Assembly (NCBI RefSeq): GCF_001562115.1
Contig: NZ_CP013926.1
Span: forward strand, 186,001 to 250,000
Length of the DNA: 64,000 nucleotides
Direction: 5' to 3'
DNA from: Alteromonas stellipolaris
GTDB taxonomy: Bacteria > Pseudomonadota > Gammaproteobacteria > Enterobacterales > Alteromonadaceae
Shown here: piece by piece, positions 11,374-20,414 of the stretch
How positions within the stretch are numbered: position 1 is the first letter of the stretch
How the letters are laid out: each line of letters starts with the position of its first letter
Notes under the pieces: generated by a model
Seen by the model: the letters and a program-made list of their open reading frames with translations, nothing else
What the model was told of the DNA's origin: nothing
The model's database searches: none
Program-made: the position numbers and the translations under genes

Positions 11374-13482
11374 GTGTATTTGTTTGAAGGCTTAAAACAG
11401 AAAGTAATAAAGTACCTGCCTGCTGACCGAGTTCAGCTGGTACAAGAGGCGTTTGTGTTGGCGCAAGAGGCCCACGATGGACAAATGCGCTCAAGTGGCG
11501 ACCCTTATATTACGCACCCTGTTGCTGTTGCCAGTATTCTGGCCGACATGCATTTAGACCATGAAACCCTCATGGCAGCCTTGCTACACGACGTGATTGA
11601 AGACACCCATTACAGCCAAGAAGATCTTGCTGAGGCGTTCGGTGAAACCGTTGCCGAGTTGGTGGAAGGGGTCAGTAAGCTAGATAAAATTGCATTTAGC
11701 AGTAAGCAAGAAGCACAGGCTGAAAACTTCCGTAAAATGATGATGGCCATGGTGCAAGACATTCGGGTTATTCTGATTAAGCTAGCTGACCGTACCCATA
11801 ATATGCGTACACTAGGTTCGCTTCGCCCTGATAAGCGCCGCCGTATAGCTCTAGAAACCCTTGAAATTTATGCGCCTATTGCCCATCGCTTAGGTATTCA
11901 CGATATTAAAAATGAGCTAGAAGACCTAGGTTTTCTTGCCATGTATCCCATGCGTCACCGCGCGCTTAAATCGGCGGTTCGCCAAGCCCGTGGTAACCGT
12001 AAAGAAATTATCGAAAATATTCGTGAAGAACTCAGCACTCGTTTAGCGGCTTATAAAATTGAGTCGGACGTACTTGGCCGCGAAAAGCACCTGTACTCTA
12101 TTTACCGTAAAATGCGTAACAAAGAGCTAATGTTCAACGAAGTGATGGACATTTATGCATTTCGTATTGTGGTCGACTCGGTAGATAATTGTTACCGCTC
12201 GTTAGGGGCTATGCATAGCTTGTATAAGCCGATTGAAAACCGTTTTAAAGATTACATTGCCATTCCACGTACCAATGGCTATCAATCATTGCACACCTCG
12301 CTTATTGGCCCCCATGGTATTCCGGTAGAAATTCAAATTCGTACCCAAGAAATGGATCAGATGGCAGATAAAGGGGTTGCTGCGCACTGGCTTTATAAAG
12401 AGCCTGGCGACAACGGCACTACTGCGCAATTAAGAGCGCGTAAGTGGATGCAATCGTTACTTGAGCTTCAACAGTCTGCCAGTTCATCCTTCGAATTTAT
12501 TGAATCGGTTAAAACAGATTTATTCCCAGAAGAAATTTACGTATTTACTCCAGATGGTCGCATTATTGAACTGCCTATGGGCGCTACAGCCGTAGATTTC
12601 GCGTATGCAGTGCATTCAGATATTGGTAATACCTGTGTAGGTGTGCGGGTAGAGCGCAGAAACTACAGCCTAAGTAAGCCATTACAAAATGGTCAAACCG
12701 TAGAAATTATTACCTCGCCTAAAGCTAAACCCAATGCTAATTGGCTAAACTTTGTAGTCAGTGCTCGCGCACGCACTCGTATTCGCCAATATTTGCGTAA
12801 ACAGCACTCTCAAGAAGCGGTAAACATGGGTAACCGCTTACTGCGCCATGCCTTAGGTGAAGTGAAGCTGGACGATATTCCAGAGGCCGATATTGAACGG
12901 GTAGTGGCTGAAACTAAGCACGACGACTTTGATTCTTTACTTATCGATATAGGCTTGGGTAACGAGCTAAGCGCTATTGTTGCCCGCAGATTGCTAGGTG
13001 AAAACACAGACTTACCAGAGAAGAAAGGTAACGTAGCTATTCGTGGTACCGAAGGTCTATTGGTGCATTATGCCCGTTGTTGTCACCCTATTCCTGACGA
13101 TGAAATTGTGGCGGTGTTAAGCCCAGGTCGTGGTATGACGATTCACCAAATTGGTTGCAACAACATTCGCAAGCTTTCAAAAGAAGAGCCTCAGCGCGTA
13201 TTACCAATGCGTTGGGACGATGAACCTCAAGGTGAATTTAAAGCCTCGCTGCGAATTGAACTGTTTAATCATCAGGGGACCCTTGCTACCCTAACGAACA
13301 CAATTTCTGGTTGCGATTCCAATATTATTGGACTGCAAACAGAAGAAAAAGAGAGTAATATCTACTTTATCGACATCGAAATTACCACGCAAAATCGCGT
13401 ACATTTGGCAAGAGTGATGAAAAAAATCCGCACCATGCCAGAGGTTCAGAAAGTGTCACGTCATAGTCAGTCCAGACACTAA
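11374..13482 (+). CDS. spoT: Bifunctional (p)ppGpp synthetase/hydrolase SpoT
   Basis: This 702-residue alarmone enzyme starts at a GTG with a CAGGAG ribosome site about twelve bases upstream; the N-terminus MYLFEGLK matches SpoT. An HD hydrolase domain (about 25-180) keeps H48, H72, D73, E76 and D77, so ppGpp hydrolysis should be active. The synthetase domain follows (about 230-350) with [19 protein letters not shown] and the VEIQIRT strand. A TGS domain (about 385-450), a conserved helical and zinc-finger-like region with [10 protein letters not shown], and a C-terminal ACT domain complete the protein. It is followed closely by ridA, trmH and recG. Confidence 0.97.
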   Translation: MYLFEGLKQKVIKYLPADRVQLVQEAFVLAQEAHDGQMRSSGDPYITHPVAVASILADMHLDHETLMAALLHDVIEDTHYSQEDLAEAFGETVAELVEGVSKLDKIAFSSKQEAQAENFRKMMMAMVQDIRVILIKLADRTHNMRTLGSLRPDKRRRIALETLEIYAPIAHRLGIHDIKNELEDLGFLAMYPMRHRALKSAVRQARGNRKEIIENIREELSTRLAAYKIESDVLGREKHLYSIYRKMRNKELMFNEVMDIYAFRIVVDSVDNCYRSLGAMHSLYKPIENRFKDYIAIPRTNGYQSLHTSLIGPHGIPVEIQIRTQEMDQMADKGVAAHWLYKEPGDNGTTAQLRARKWMQSLLELQQSASSSFEFIESVKTDLFPEEIYVFTPDGRIIELPMGATAVDFAYAVHSDIGNTCVGVRVERRNYSLSKPLQNGQTVEIITSPKAKPNANWLNFVVSARARTRIRQYLRKQHSQEAVNMGNRLLRHALGEVKLDDIPEADIERVVAETKHDDFDSLLIDIGLGNELSAIVARRLLGENTDLPEKKGNVAIRGTEGLLVHYARCCHPIPDDEIVAVLSPGRGMTIHQIGCNNIRKLSKEEPQRVLPMRWDDEPQGEFKASLRIELFNHQGTLATLTNTISGCDSNIIGLQTEEKESNIYFIDIEITTQNRVHLARVMKKIRTMPEVQKVSRHSQSRH

Positions 13483-13508
13483 CTTTTAAAAAATTTTTAG
13501 GATCCATT

Positions 13509-13895
13509 ATGTCTAAGTCTATTATTCAGACCGATAAGGCACCTGCCGCTATTGGTACTTACAGTCAAGCAGTTAAGGCTGGCACTACGGTTTATCTTTC
13601 AGGCCAAATTCCTTTGGTTGCAGAAACCATGGAAATGGTGTCAGAAGACTTCGCTGAACAAGCGGTACAGGTTTTTGAAAACTTAAAAGCCGTGTGTGAT
13701 GCCGCTGGTGGCACCACCAACGACTTGGTAAAAGTGAACATTTTTCTTATCGATTTAGGTCACTTTGCTACGGTTAATGAAATTATGAGCCGTTACTTCA
13801 ACAAGCCATACCCGGCTCGTGCTGCAGTACAAGTTTCTGCATTGCCTAAAGGCGCACAAATTGAAATCGACGGCGTGATGGAATTGCCGGAGTAA
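13509..13895 (+). CDS. ridA: RidA family reactive enamine/imine deaminase
   Basis: This 128-residue protein has exactly the usual length of the family. RidA hydrolyses reactive 2-aminoacrylate-type enamines released by PLP enzymes. R104 in [21 protein letters not shown] and E119 match the substrate-binding arginine and glutamate. The gene has an AGGA ribosome site and sits between spoT and trmH, 26 bp after spoT and 3 bp before trmH, so it is probably cotranscribed with both. It is an addition compared with the spoT-trmH-recG arrangement of enterobacteria. Confidence 0.95.
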   Translation: MSKSIIQTDKAPAAIGTYSQAVKAGTTVYLSGQIPLVAETMEMVSEDFAEQAVQVFENLKAVCDAAGGTTNDLVKVNIFLIDLGHFATVNEIMSRYFNKPYPARAAVQVSALPKGAQIEIDGVMELPE

Positions 13896-13898
13896 GCA

Positions 13899-14630
13899 AT
13901 GTCGCCCGAGCGCTACCTTCGCATTCGTAGTGCGTTGGCAAAAAGGCAAACCGACCTTACGGTTTGCCTCGAAAATGTACACAAACCCCACAATGTATCG
14001 GCGGTAGTTCGTACCTGTGATGCCATTGGTATTCACCGTGTTCACACCGTGTGGGAAGAGAAATATCAGTTTCGTGGCGACACCGCCATGGGCAGCCAGC
14101 AATGGGTTCGCCAAACTAATCACGACAGTTTAGGTAATGCTATAGGTGCGCTAAAGCAGCAGGGTATGCAGGTATTAGTCACTCACTTATCTGATACTGC
14201 AGTGGGCTTTCGTGAAGTTGATTACACCAAACCTACCGCGATTATTTTTGGGCAGGAACGTTACGGTGCTACCGATGAAGCCATTGCCATGGCCGATCAG
14301 GATATCATCATCCCTATGGCGGGCATGGTGCAGTCGTTGAATGTGTCTGTAGCGGCAGCACTTGTGCTTTATGAAGCGCAGCGCCAACGTGAACTAGCAG
14401 GCATGTATGATGTTGAGCATTTACCGGAAGAAGAATGTCAAAAACTCTTGTTTGAAAGAGGTTACCCAAGGCTGTGCGCCTTAAGTAAAACGAAGGGGGT
14501 TCCATACCCTGCGATTGATGATATTGGCCGCATTGATGCACCAGCAAGTTGGTGGAAGCAAATGCAGCTAACGCCTGAAGCGTTACACGCCCTATCTGAC
14601 AATGACGAGGCAGTGTCTACGCGCGCCTAG
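13899..14630 (+). CDS. trmH: tRNA (guanosine-18-2'-O)-methyltransferase TrmH
   Basis: This 243-residue SPOUT-class methyltransferase modifies G18 of tRNA. Motif 1 is NVSAVVRTCDAIGI (about 29-42), motif 2 IIFGQERYGATDEA and motif 3 IIIPMAGMVQSLNVSVAAALVLYEA, which together form the knotted SAM site. The C-terminal extension is typical of TrmH rather than of the rRNA enzyme TrmH-like RlmB. It starts 3 bp after the ridA stop. Confidence 0.95.
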   Translation: MSPERYLRIRSALAKRQTDLTVCLENVHKPHNVSAVVRTCDAIGIHRVHTVWEEKYQFRGDTAMGSQQWVRQTNHDSLGNAIGALKQQGMQVLVTHLSDTAVGFREVDYTKPTAIIFGQERYGATDEAIAMADQDIIIPMAGMVQSLNVSVAAALVLYEAQRQRELAGMYDVEHLPEEECQKLLFERGYPRLCALSKTKGVPYPAIDDIGRIDAPASWWKQMQLTPEALHALSDNDEAVSTRA

Positions 14631-14775
14631 CCTGCTCATACTTATAGTACCTGTCATACTGGTCTTAAACCATACTCGCCAAGCTTCTCGCAATCTATTA
14701 CACTTCGTTTCTAATAAATGATTGCTTTCATTACCCTAATGAAATCATACGCTTGTTTTAAGGAATGTCGGTCAA

Positions 14776-16848
14776 ATGCAAACTCTTGCCACCACGCCCA
14801 TCACCGCCCTAAAAGGGGTAGGCGCTAAAGTGGCCGAAAAGCTGGCTAAAATTGGCTTATTTACCTTACAAGACGTGCTGTTTCACCTGCCGCTACGTTA
14901 TGAAGACAGAACTCGGGTTTACAGTGTGGCCGAGTGCCGCCCGTTTACCCATGTTAGTGTACAGGGCGAAGTAAAAAGCGCCGACATTCAATACGGCAAA
15001 AAACGCATGTTAGTGGTGAAGCTAAGCGATGGTACAGGCACTATTACTTTACGCTTTTTTCACTTTGGGGCAGTACAACGCACGATGATGACGCCGGGCA
15101 ATGTTATTCGTTGCTTTGGTGAAGTTCGCACCGGTAAGTGGGGCATTGAAATGATGCACCCTGAGTTCAAACTCATTGATGAAGACGCGCCGCTTGAAGC
15201 AGAATCTCTAACACCTGTTTACCCCACCACCGAAGGGGTAAAGCAACTTACCTTGCGAAATTTAACCGACCAAGCCCTTAAAATGTTAGATAAAGGCGCA
15301 CTGGCCGACTTACTGCCTGAAGGCATGTACAGCGACCAGATTAGCTTAAATGAAGCATTGCATGCGGTACATCGGCCTGCGCCCGATACCGATGTGCATG
15401 AAATGGAAGAAGGGCTTCATCCTGCGCAGTACCGGTTAATTCTAGAAGAGCTTTTGTCACACCATTTAAGTGTACTCAAAGTACGTAAGCTTTCAGATGC
15501 TCAGCCTGGCATTAGCATAAGGGTAGACAAGCCCCTTATTGAAAAGATGTTGGCGCAGCTGCCATTTTCACCCACAGGGGCACAACAGCGAGTTGTGGCT
15601 GATATTCAGCAAGACATGCAACACCCCAGGCCTATGATGCGCTTAGTACAAGGCGACGTGGGCTCAGGGAAAACCTTAGTAGCAGCTCTAGCTGCGCTAT
15701 CCGCTATTGGCGCAGGTCATCAAGTAGCATTAATGGCGCCTACCGAATTGCTTGCCGAACAACATGCGAACAACTTTCGCGAATGGTTTGCACCGCTGGG
15801 CATAGAAATCGGGTGGTTAGCCGGTAAGCTTAAAGGCAAAGCCCGCACCGAAGTATTGTCGCGGCTTGAAAGTGGCGACGTGCAAATGTTGGTAGGCACC
15901 CATGCTATATTTCAAGAAAGCGTGACATACCAACAACTCGCCTTGGTGATTGTGGATGAACAACACCGATTTGGTGTGCATCAGCGCCTTGCGCTTCGCG
16001 ATAAAGGTGAACAACAAGGGCGATACCCTCACCAGTTAATTATGACAGCAACCCCTATACCTAGAACGCTGGCCATGACCGCCTATGCCGACCTAGACAC
16101 ATCGATTATTGATGAACTACCCCCAGGGCGAACCCCAGTAACCACGGTGGTGTTACCTGACTCACGTCGAGCCGATGTGATTGAGCGAGTTCGCACGGCG
16201 TGCAAAGCAAATGGCAGGCAAGCCTACTGGGTTTGTACCCTTATTGATGAGTCTGAAGTATTGGAATGCCAAGCGGCTGAAGATGCTGCGGTTATTCTTC
16301 GCACCGCATTACCTGAACTTAACGTAGGTTTAGTGCATGGACGCTTAAAGCCTGCTGAAAAACTACAAGTCATGGCCGATTTTAAAGCTGGTGAGCTCGA
16401 TTTGTTAGTCGCCACCACGGTAATTGAAGTAGGGGTAGATGTTCCTAACGCTAGTATTATGATTATTGAGAACCCTGAACGGTTAGGTTTAGCCCAATTG
16501 CATCAGCTTCGAGGCCGAGTAGGGCGTGGCGCAGTAGAAAGCCAATGTGTACTCATGTACCAAAGCCCCTTGTCTAAAACGGCAACTCAGCGATTAAGCG
16601 TACTGCGTGAGTCTAATGATGGGTTTTATATTGCGCAGCGAGACTTGGAAATTCGTGGCCCAGGGGAGTTTATGGGTACTCGTCAAACCGGCATGGCAGA
16701 GCTTAAAATTGCTGATTTAGTGAGAGACGCCGCGCTTATTCCCAAAGTACAAGAAATTGCGTATACCTTATGGGAACAATATCCTTCCCACGCACAAGCG
16801 ATTATCAACCGCTGGATAGGGCATAAGGAGCAATATGGCCATGCTTAG
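14776..16848 (+). CDS. recG: ATP-dependent DNA helicase RecG
   Basis: This 690-residue helicase reverses stalled forks and processes branched DNA. An N-terminal wedge/OB domain (about 1-260) is followed by the SF2 motor: Walker A GDVGSGKT, the DEQH form of motif II in VIVDEQHRFG, motif III TATPIPRT, and motif VI in QLHQLRGRVGRG. The C-terminal TRG region with YIAQRDLEIRGPGEFMGTRQTG is intact. Length is normal. It lies 145 bp downstream of trmH and its 3' end overlaps rsmJ. Confidence 0.97.
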   Translation: MQTLATTPITALKGVGAKVAEKLAKIGLFTLQDVLFHLPLRYEDRTRVYSVAECRPFTHVSVQGEVKSADIQYGKKRMLVVKLSDGTGTITLRFFHFGAVQRTMMTPGNVIRCFGEVRTGKWGIEMMHPEFKLIDEDAPLEAESLTPVYPTTEGVKQLTLRNLTDQALKMLDKGALADLLPEGMYSDQISLNEALHAVHRPAPDTDVHEMEEGLHPAQYRLILEELLSHHLSVLKVRKLSDAQPGISIRVDKPLIEKMLAQLPFSPTGAQQRVVADIQQDMQHPRPMMRLVQGDVGSGKTLVAALAALSAIGAGHQVALMAPTELLAEQHANNFREWFAPLGIEIGWLAGKLKGKARTEVLSRLESGDVQMLVGTHAIFQESVTYQQLALVIVDEQHRFGVHQRLALRDKGEQQGRYPHQLIMTATPIPRTLAMTAYADLDTSIIDELPPGRTPVTTVVLPDSRRADVIERVRTACKANGRQAYWVCTLIDESEVLECQAAEDAAVILRTALPELNVGLVHGRLKPAEKLQVMADFKAGELDLLVATTVIEVGVDVPNASIMIIENPERLGLAQLHQLRGRVGRGAVESQCVLMYQSPLSKTATQRLSVLRESNDGFYIAQRDLEIRGPGEFMGTRQTGMAELKIADLVRDAALIPKVQEIAYTLWEQYPSHAQAIINRWIGHKEQYGHA

Positions 16849-17665
16849 TACTCTGCCTCTAGTGATTGCTAGCACCGAAATAGATGCGAATTTTGAAAGC
16901 GACAAAGCCCTCGCCCTGACTATCAGTGGAAACTGGGGTTTTCCTATTGATGAAAAACCTGTTGAAGGTTTTTACTTGCAGGTTAACGACAATGTACTTG
17001 GGCTTGCAGATGCAAACGAAAAGAAAACCCTGCCTGTTGTGGTAGATTTTGCTTCTCCTGCCAGTTTATATCGCAAAGCCCATGGCGGTGGCAGAAAAGA
17101 ACCTATCGTGAAAGCCATCGGGTTTAAAGGCAATACGCTTAAAAGTACTGATTTTAAAAATACTGATCTTAAAAGTACAGAGCCATGGCATGTAGTAGAC
17201 GCTACGCCGGGTTTAGGAAGAGATGCTTTTGTGTTGATAAGCGTAGGCTGCAAGGTCACTATGATTGAGCGTTCGCCAATTGTAGCGGCGTTGCTTGAAG
17301 ATGGTATTCGACGTTTAAAAACTGCCTACCCAGAGCTTGCAGATCGATTCGCCCTACAACATGGAAATAGTGCCAATGTAATGCAATACTGGAATGGTGA
17401 GAACGTAGATGCGATTTACTTAGACCCTATGTTTCCGCACAAAAAGAAATCAGCCTTGGTGAAGAAGGAAATGCGATTGTTTCAACAATTGCTTGGACAC
17501 GACCCCGACGCCGACGCCTTACTCGCGCCCGCGTTGGCATTAGCGTCGTCTAGAGTAGTGGTGAAACGGCCTAACAGCGCAGCAGTGTTAGCCGGAAACA
17601 ATCCATCAATGGCAATAGAAAGTAAAAAACATAGATTCGATGTGTATTTACGTCAAAAATCCTAG
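16835..17665 (+). CDS. rsmJ: 16S rRNA (guanine-1516-N2)-methyltransferase RsmJ
   Basis: This SAM-dependent enzyme methylates G1516 of 16S rRNA. The SAM motif VVDATPGLGRDAFVL, the catalytic DPMFPHKKKSALVKKEMR and the VVKRPNSA segment are diagnostic. The gene overlaps recG by 14 bp; AAGGAG at 16825-16830 lies 4 bases before ATG 16835 and 10 bases before a second in-frame ATG at 16841, so either may be used. At 276 residues it is longer than the roughly 250 of the E. coli protein. The difference sits just before the SAM motif, where three 15-bp tandem units (17138-17182) encode a repeated LKSTD-type pentapeptide. Confidence 0.94.
   Translation: MAMLSTLPLVIASTEIDANFESDKALALTISGNWGFPIDEKPVEGFYLQVNDNVLGLADANEKKTLPVVVDFASPASLYRKAHGGGRKEPIVKAIGFKGNTLKSTDFKNTDLKSTEPWHVVDATPGLGRDAFVLISVGCKVTMIERSPIVAALLEDGIRRLKTAYPELADRFALQHGNSANVMQYWNGENVDAIYLDPMFPHKKKSALVKKEMRLFQQLLGHDPDADALLAPALALASSRVVVKRPNSAAVLAGNNPSMAIESKKHRFDVYLRQKS
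17138..17182 (+). repeat. Three tandem 15-bp units inside rsmJ
   Basis: Units CTTAAAAGTACTGAT, TTTAAAAATACTGAT and CTTAAAAGTACAGAG follow one another without gaps and in frame, encoding LKSTD, FKNTD and LKSTE. They form a hydrophilic loop between the N-terminal part and the methyltransferase core. Confidence 0.9.
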
Positions 17666-17674
17666 GAGAGCAGC

Positions 17675-18148
17675 ATGATAGAAGTAGGTAGCACCTTGCC
17701 AGAGGTGGATTTCAGCCTTTTAGTAAATGGTGAGATGACAAACCCCGGCACTGCCGAGCTTTTTAACGACAAGCGTGTAGTAATGTTTGCAGTGCCTGGC
17801 GCGTTTACGCCAACCTGCTCTCAAGCACATTTACCAGGCTATGTCGCATTGGCAGACAAAATCAAAGCAAAAGGCGTAGACACGGTTATTTGCTTATCGG
17901 TAAACGATGCATTTGTAATGGATGCATGGGGTAAGATGAACAACGCTGAAGAGATTATGATGCTGGCAGATGGTAACGGTCACTTCACTAAGCAAATTGG
18001 CTTAGACATGAATACCAGTGACTTTGGTGGCCTGCGTTCTATGCGTTACGCCATGCTAGTTGAAGACTGCGTAGTGAAAAAAATTAGTGTTGAAGATCCA
18101 GGTCGCTTTGAAGTAAGTGACGCTGAAAGCATGCTAAAAAGCTTGTAA
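17675..18148 (+). CDS. Prx5-type peroxiredoxin
   Basis: This 157-residue thiol peroxidase reduces hydrogen peroxide and organic peroxides. The peroxidatic cysteine is C48 in PGAFTPTCSQAHLPGY, the motif of the Prx5 class (hybrid peroxiredoxins, often glutaredoxin- or glutathione-dependent). No glutaredoxin domain is fused. An AGGAG ribosome site precedes the ATG and the gene is only 9 bp after rsmJ, so it may be cotranscribed with it. A terminator follows. Confidence 0.94.
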   Translation: MIEVGSTLPEVDFSLLVNGEMTNPGTAELFNDKRVVMFAVPGAFTPTCSQAHLPGYVALADKIKAKGVDTVICLSVNDAFVMDAWGKMNNAEEIMMLADGNGHFTKQIGLDMNTSDFGGLRSMRYAMLVEDCVVKKISVEDPGRFEVSDAESMLKSL

Positions 18149-18181
18149 CAGTAAGTGTAGTAGTTAGCACTAAACCTATCG

Positions 18182-18224
18182 AAAGGCTTGAGCATAATGT
18201 GAAGTGATGCTCAGGCCTTTTTTT
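18182..18224 (+). terminator. Intrinsic terminator after the peroxiredoxin gene
   Basis: A 14-bp stem with one G-U pair (18182-18195 with 18207-18220) is followed by eight T residues. Confidence 0.9.
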
Positions 18225-18504
18225 GATCGCAAAATTTACCAACCACGCTCAGTTTGCCAGCCTAAGTTAGTCAACGTCATAAAAATATCAATAGCTTTTT
18301 ACGATTGCTTCGCATCAATAAAGTTGATCGCATCGTGTCGTTAAAATGTAATATAACTATGCTGTAAACAGCCAGTAAATGGCGGTTATACGATGAATTG
18401 CTTAACGCTACTTTCACTGAAAACACCGTGGTTACTGACTTTAAAGCCAATTTGGTAATGCGAAAGTATGACATAATCATACGTCGAGTTACCTTTACTT
18501 AATT
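18225..18504. other. Leader region before the iron operon
   Basis: These 280 bp, between the peroxiredoxin terminator and the Fur box, hold no supported gene. A short open frame on the minus strand is not coding-like. The region is AT-rich and must contain the promoter of the iron operon. I could not place convincing -35 and -10 boxes: a TTGGTA at 18452 and CATAAT at 18472 are only 14 bp apart. Confidence 0.6.
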
Positions 18505-18523
18505 AATGATAATAAGTATCATT
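18505..18523. promoter_or_regulatory. Fur box before the iron-uptake operon
   Basis: AATGATA-N5-TATCATT is a 19-bp perfect inverted repeat. Its 15-bp core TGATAATAAGTATCA matches the Fur 7-1-7 consensus TGATAATNATTATCA at all but one position. It lies 27 bp upstream of the likely start codon at 18551, as expected for iron-dependent repression. Confidence 0.85.
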
Positions 18524-18550
18524 TGCATAATTAAAAGCGTACTAGGAAAA

Positions 18551-19363
18551 ATGATGACAACAACACTTAAGAAGCTAAGTGCCTCGGTATTAGTATTAGC
18601 AGTGACCTTTTCATTCGGCACAAGCAGCGCCTTTGCAAATGGTGTGATCAGCGAACATGTAAACAACCTTCAGGCTCATATTGGTGAGTACACGGAAGAA
18701 GTACACTGGTTAGAAGAAAAATTCGGCAGTGTTGTAGATGCTTACGAAAAAGACAGCAAGAACGTAGACACAGACGTGTTAATTGAATATTGGGAAGAAG
18801 TTGATTTCCATTCCGCGATAGAAACTCAATATGTGCCTGTTTATGCATCTATCTGGCAAGGTATCTATGGCATTAAAATGGGTATCGAAAACGGTAAATC
18901 ACTAGAAGACGTTCGTGCAGAGCAAACCAAACTTAATCAAGCCTTGTGGCAAGCGTTAGGCGCAGTTAAACTTGCGTCACAATATCAAAAGCAGGGTTTG
19001 GTTGCCAAAGTACAAACCACTGAAGTTGAACCAACTACAGCGCCTGAAGTTATCGACGATATTAAAAAGCGTTTAGATCGCGTAGTGGCAAAGTCGGCTG
19101 AGCAACTAACTGAAGTTGCCACCACATTGGTTCACGATACTTACTTACAGCGTTTTGAAGGGGTAGAAGGGGCGCTAATTGAATTAGACGCTGACCTAGT
19201 TGAAGACTTAGAGAAAGACTTTAACGTAACCCTTCCACAAGCAATTACTGGCGGTAAAGGTGTAGAAGCGGTGCGTGGCGTAGTGGAAACTATGCAGACG
19301 AAATTAGATCGCGCTCGTTCCTTGTTAGTAGAAGCAGAAAAAAGTCGTAAAGACGTTTTCTAA
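18551..19363 (+). CDS. Periplasmic helical protein of the Fur-controlled iron operon (FTR1 N-domain-like)
   Basis: An upstream in-frame ATG at 18506 lies within the Fur box and is unlikely to be used. ATG 18551 or 18554 follows an AGGA site and gives a 269-270 residue protein with a clear signal peptide ending AFA-NG. The mature protein is almost entirely helical and acidic, with Glu/Asp/His clusters such as EEVHWLEEKF and YWEEVDFH that could bind metal. The segment GVEGALIELDADLVEDLE resembles, from memory, the periplasmic N-terminal domain of some bacterial FTR1-type iron permeases, but no permease domain is present. It precedes an iron-type ABC transporter by 16 bp. A periplasmic iron-handling role is inferred. 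Confidence 0.75.
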   Translation: MMTTTLKKLSASVLVLAVTFSFGTSSAFANGVISEHVNNLQAHIGEYTEEVHWLEEKFGSVVDAYEKDSKNVDTDVLIEYWEEVDFHSAIETQYVPVYASIWQGIYGIKMGIENGKSLEDVRAEQTKLNQALWQALGAVKLASQYQKQGLVAKVQTTEVEPTTAPEVIDDIKKRLDRVVAKSAEQLTEVATTLVHDTYLQRFEGVEGALIELDADLVEDLEKDFNVTLPQAITGGKGVEAVRGVVETMQTKLDRARSLLVEAEKSRKDVF

Positions 19364-19379
19364 GGAATAGTTTTTTCAA

Positions 19380-20414
19380 ATGCAACGTAGAACATTTTTA
19401 CAAGGTTTAGCCGCCGCAGGTGCGTTAGGTAGTTTACCTATCAGCAGTTTGAGCTTTGCCAACACTATCGCAAGTGTGTCGGTAGAATCACTGCCTAAGT
19501 TGGAAGGTGATCTCACCCTTTATTTGGGGCGTGGTGAAGGTGGTTTGTATGAAAATGTGCTCGATGCCATTAAAAAACGAAATCCAAAGCTTAACTTAAA
19601 AATTAGGCGCGGCGCTTCAGCCGCGTTAGCTAACACCCTTGCTGCGGAAGCAAAAGCTGGGGTGAAACGCGCCGATTTATTTTGGGCAGTAGATACCGGT
19701 AGCATCGGCATGGTAACCGACTCAGGTTTAGCTAAGCCGTTACCTACCGACTTAACCACCCAATTGAAAGACGGTTTCCAGTATCCTAGTTGGACACCGG
19801 TTACCGGCCGTATTCGTACGTTGCCGTATAACACAGAACGTGTAACACCTGACCAAATTCCCGATAGCGTAATGGCCTTAGCCGATAGTGATTTAGCACT
19901 AGGCTGGGCACCTGCGTATGCATCGTTCCAGTCATTTGTTACCGCTATGCGCATTTTAGAAGGCGAAAAGGCTACGGCCGATTGGCTTAAAGGCGTTAAT
20001 AGCAAAGCGAAAAAATACGCAGGCGAACTTGGCGTAGTGATGGGCGTTGAACGAGGCGAAGTGGATATGGGCTTTGCAAACCATTACTACACACTGCGTT
20101 TAAAGGCCGGTAAGCCAAACGCGAATGTTGCTCTTGCCTATACGCAAAACGATGCAGGCTGCTTAGTGAATGCCTCTGGTATTGTGGCGTTAAGCGAGGG
20201 TGATTTACCTGTGAACTTCATTCGCTATTTACTTAGCCGTGAAGTGCAAGGTTATTTGGCAAGCGAAGCGTATGAAATTCCGCTGGTACAGGGGGTAACA
20301 CCACCGCAAGGTTTACCTGCATTATCTGAAATATCACCGCCGGATATGGATCTTCGAAAACTAGCAGATTTACGCCCTACGCTTAACCTTATGCGAAAAG
20401 TCGGGGTGCTGTGA
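19380..20414 (+). CDS. Iron(III)-type ABC transporter substrate-binding protein with Tat-like signal
   Basis: This 344-residue protein belongs to the ferric-ion binding family (FbpA/FutA, extracellular solute-binding family 1). The N-terminus MQRRTFLQGLAAAGALG has the twin-arginine pattern (RRxFL) and a mild hydrophobic segment, so export in a folded state through Tat is likely. NHYYTLRLKAG contains the paired tyrosines that coordinate iron in this family. The AAGGA ribosome site is rather distant (13 bases). The stop overlaps the permease start by 4 bp (GTGA). Regulation is probably from the Fur box upstream of the preceding gene. Confidence 0.9.
   Translation: MQRRTFLQGLAAAGALGSLPISSLSFANTIASVSVESLPKLEGDLTLYLGRGEGGLYENVLDAIKKRNPKLNLKIRRGASAALANTLAAEAKAGVKRADLFWAVDTGSIGMVTDSGLAKPLPTDLTTQLKDGFQYPSWTPVTGRIRTLPYNTERVTPDQIPDSVMALADSDLALGWAPAYASFQSFVTAMRILEGEKATADWLKGVNSKAKKYAGELGVVMGVERGEVDMGFANHYYTLRLKAGKPNANVALAYTQNDAGCLVNASGIVALSEGDLPVNFIRYLLSREVQGYLASEAYEIPLVQGVTPPQGLPALSEISPPDMDLRKLADLRPTLNLMRKVGVL

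Noticed and set aside
17138..17182. CRISPR-like repeat array
   Set aside because: Units are contiguous, in frame and lack spacers; this is a coding tandem repeat.
18506..18550. Upstream ATG extending the iron-operon helical protein by 15 residues
   Set aside because: It lies inside the Fur box, lacks a ribosome site and would disrupt the signal peptide; ATG 18551 or 18554 fits better.
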